A stretch of DNA of 6,052 nucleotides from Pseudomonadales bacterium (GTDB lineage Bacteria > Pseudomonadota > Gammaproteobacteria > Pseudomonadales > Azotimanducaceae): positions 1-6,052 of the forward strand of contig JAPKEK010000155.1 in NCBI GenBank assembly GCA_028822125.1, written 5' to 3'. Of this stretch, positions 5,820 through 6,052 are shown in pieces; position 1 is the first letter of the stretch; each line of letters starts with the position of its first letter. The notes below the pieces were generated by a model that saw only the letters and a program-made list of their open reading frames with translations, was not told where the DNA came from and searched no databases. Position numbers and translations under genes: made by a program.

Positions 5820-6052
5820 AGATATCTTTGTAGGGATTTGGGTCACCTTCAGGTCTGGTTTTGAATCTTCTATGCAGCCACAGATATTGTTCAGGTGCTT
5901 TCCTAACGGCGTCTTCAATGAGCACATTCAATGCCGTTGCATCAGTGTAGCTGTCTCCACTGGGATAACCTTCAGGGCCTCGGGTCAGGAAAAGCTCATA
6001 GGATTGATCATTGTTGATTCGGAAATGAGACATGAAGATAATTCTGGCACCC
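5818..6052 (-). CDS. LpxL-type lipid A biosynthesis acyltransferase, C-terminal part (partial)
   Basis: The frame enters from the right edge and ends in TAA (5818-5820), giving the last 77 residues. The sequence APEQYLWLHRRFKTRPEG (5845-5898) is the hallmark C-terminus of the inner-membrane LpxL/LpxM/LpxP acyltransferases, which add secondary acyl chains to lipid A from acyl-ACP. The preceding YPSGDSYTDATALNVLIED also fits the family. The methionine at 6031-6033 is probably internal, because the upstream codons (GARIIF) continue the usual strand of this fold. The catalytic HxxxxD motif lies outside the window, so activity and acyl-chain preference cannot be judged, and LpxL cannot be told from its paralogues. 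The gene converges with the ATPase gene, with 48 bases between the two stops. Confidence 0.87.
   Translation of the reverse strand, partial: GARIIFMSHFRINNDQSYELFLTRGPEGYPSGDSYTDATALNVLIEDAVRKAPEQYLWLHRRFKTRPEGDPNPYKDI

Overview
The window looks like ordinary chromosomal DNA from a gammaproteobacterium. The main pointers are an ArgA-type N-acetylglutamate synthase (amino-acid-kinase domain fused to a GNAT domain), a PulE/GspE-family secretion or pilus ATPase of the kind seen as a stand-alone gene in Pseudomonas-like bacteria, and the tail of an LpxL-type lipid A acyltransferase, which implies a Gram-negative outer membrane. I see no insertion sequence, tRNA, rRNA, CRISPR array or phage gene, and no gene-free stretch longer than about 225 bases.

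Layout, left to right. Bases 2-70 hold the last codons of an unidentified + strand gene. A membrane-anchored class III adenylate cyclase follows (140-1342, +), with a MASE2-like sensor region and all key catalytic residues. After 84 bases comes hemE (1427-2473, +), uroporphyrinogen decarboxylase, preceded by a perfect TATAAT box. hemE meets argA (2468-3757, -) tail to tail with a 6-base overlap. A divergent intergenic region of about 220 bases follows, with a TATAAT box facing argA and, facing right, a 51-codon ORF (3869-4024, +) that has a textbook Shine-Dalgarno sequence. That ORF runs into the start of the PulE/GspE-like ATPase (3979-5769, +). The window ends with the C-terminal part of an LpxL-like acyltransferase (5818 to the right edge, -), convergent with the ATPase.

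The genes do not form one pathway: cAMP signalling, haem synthesis, arginine synthesis, a secretion/pilus-type motor and lipid A acylation are neighbours rather than partners. Nothing here is a convincing new multi-gene system. The leads most worth a second look are the 51-codon ORF overlapping the ATPase start, the altered ligand-pocket motifs in the kinase-like half of ArgA, and a HemE whose sequence resembles the Bacillus-type enzyme more than the E. coli type. Family comparisons were made from memory, without database searches.
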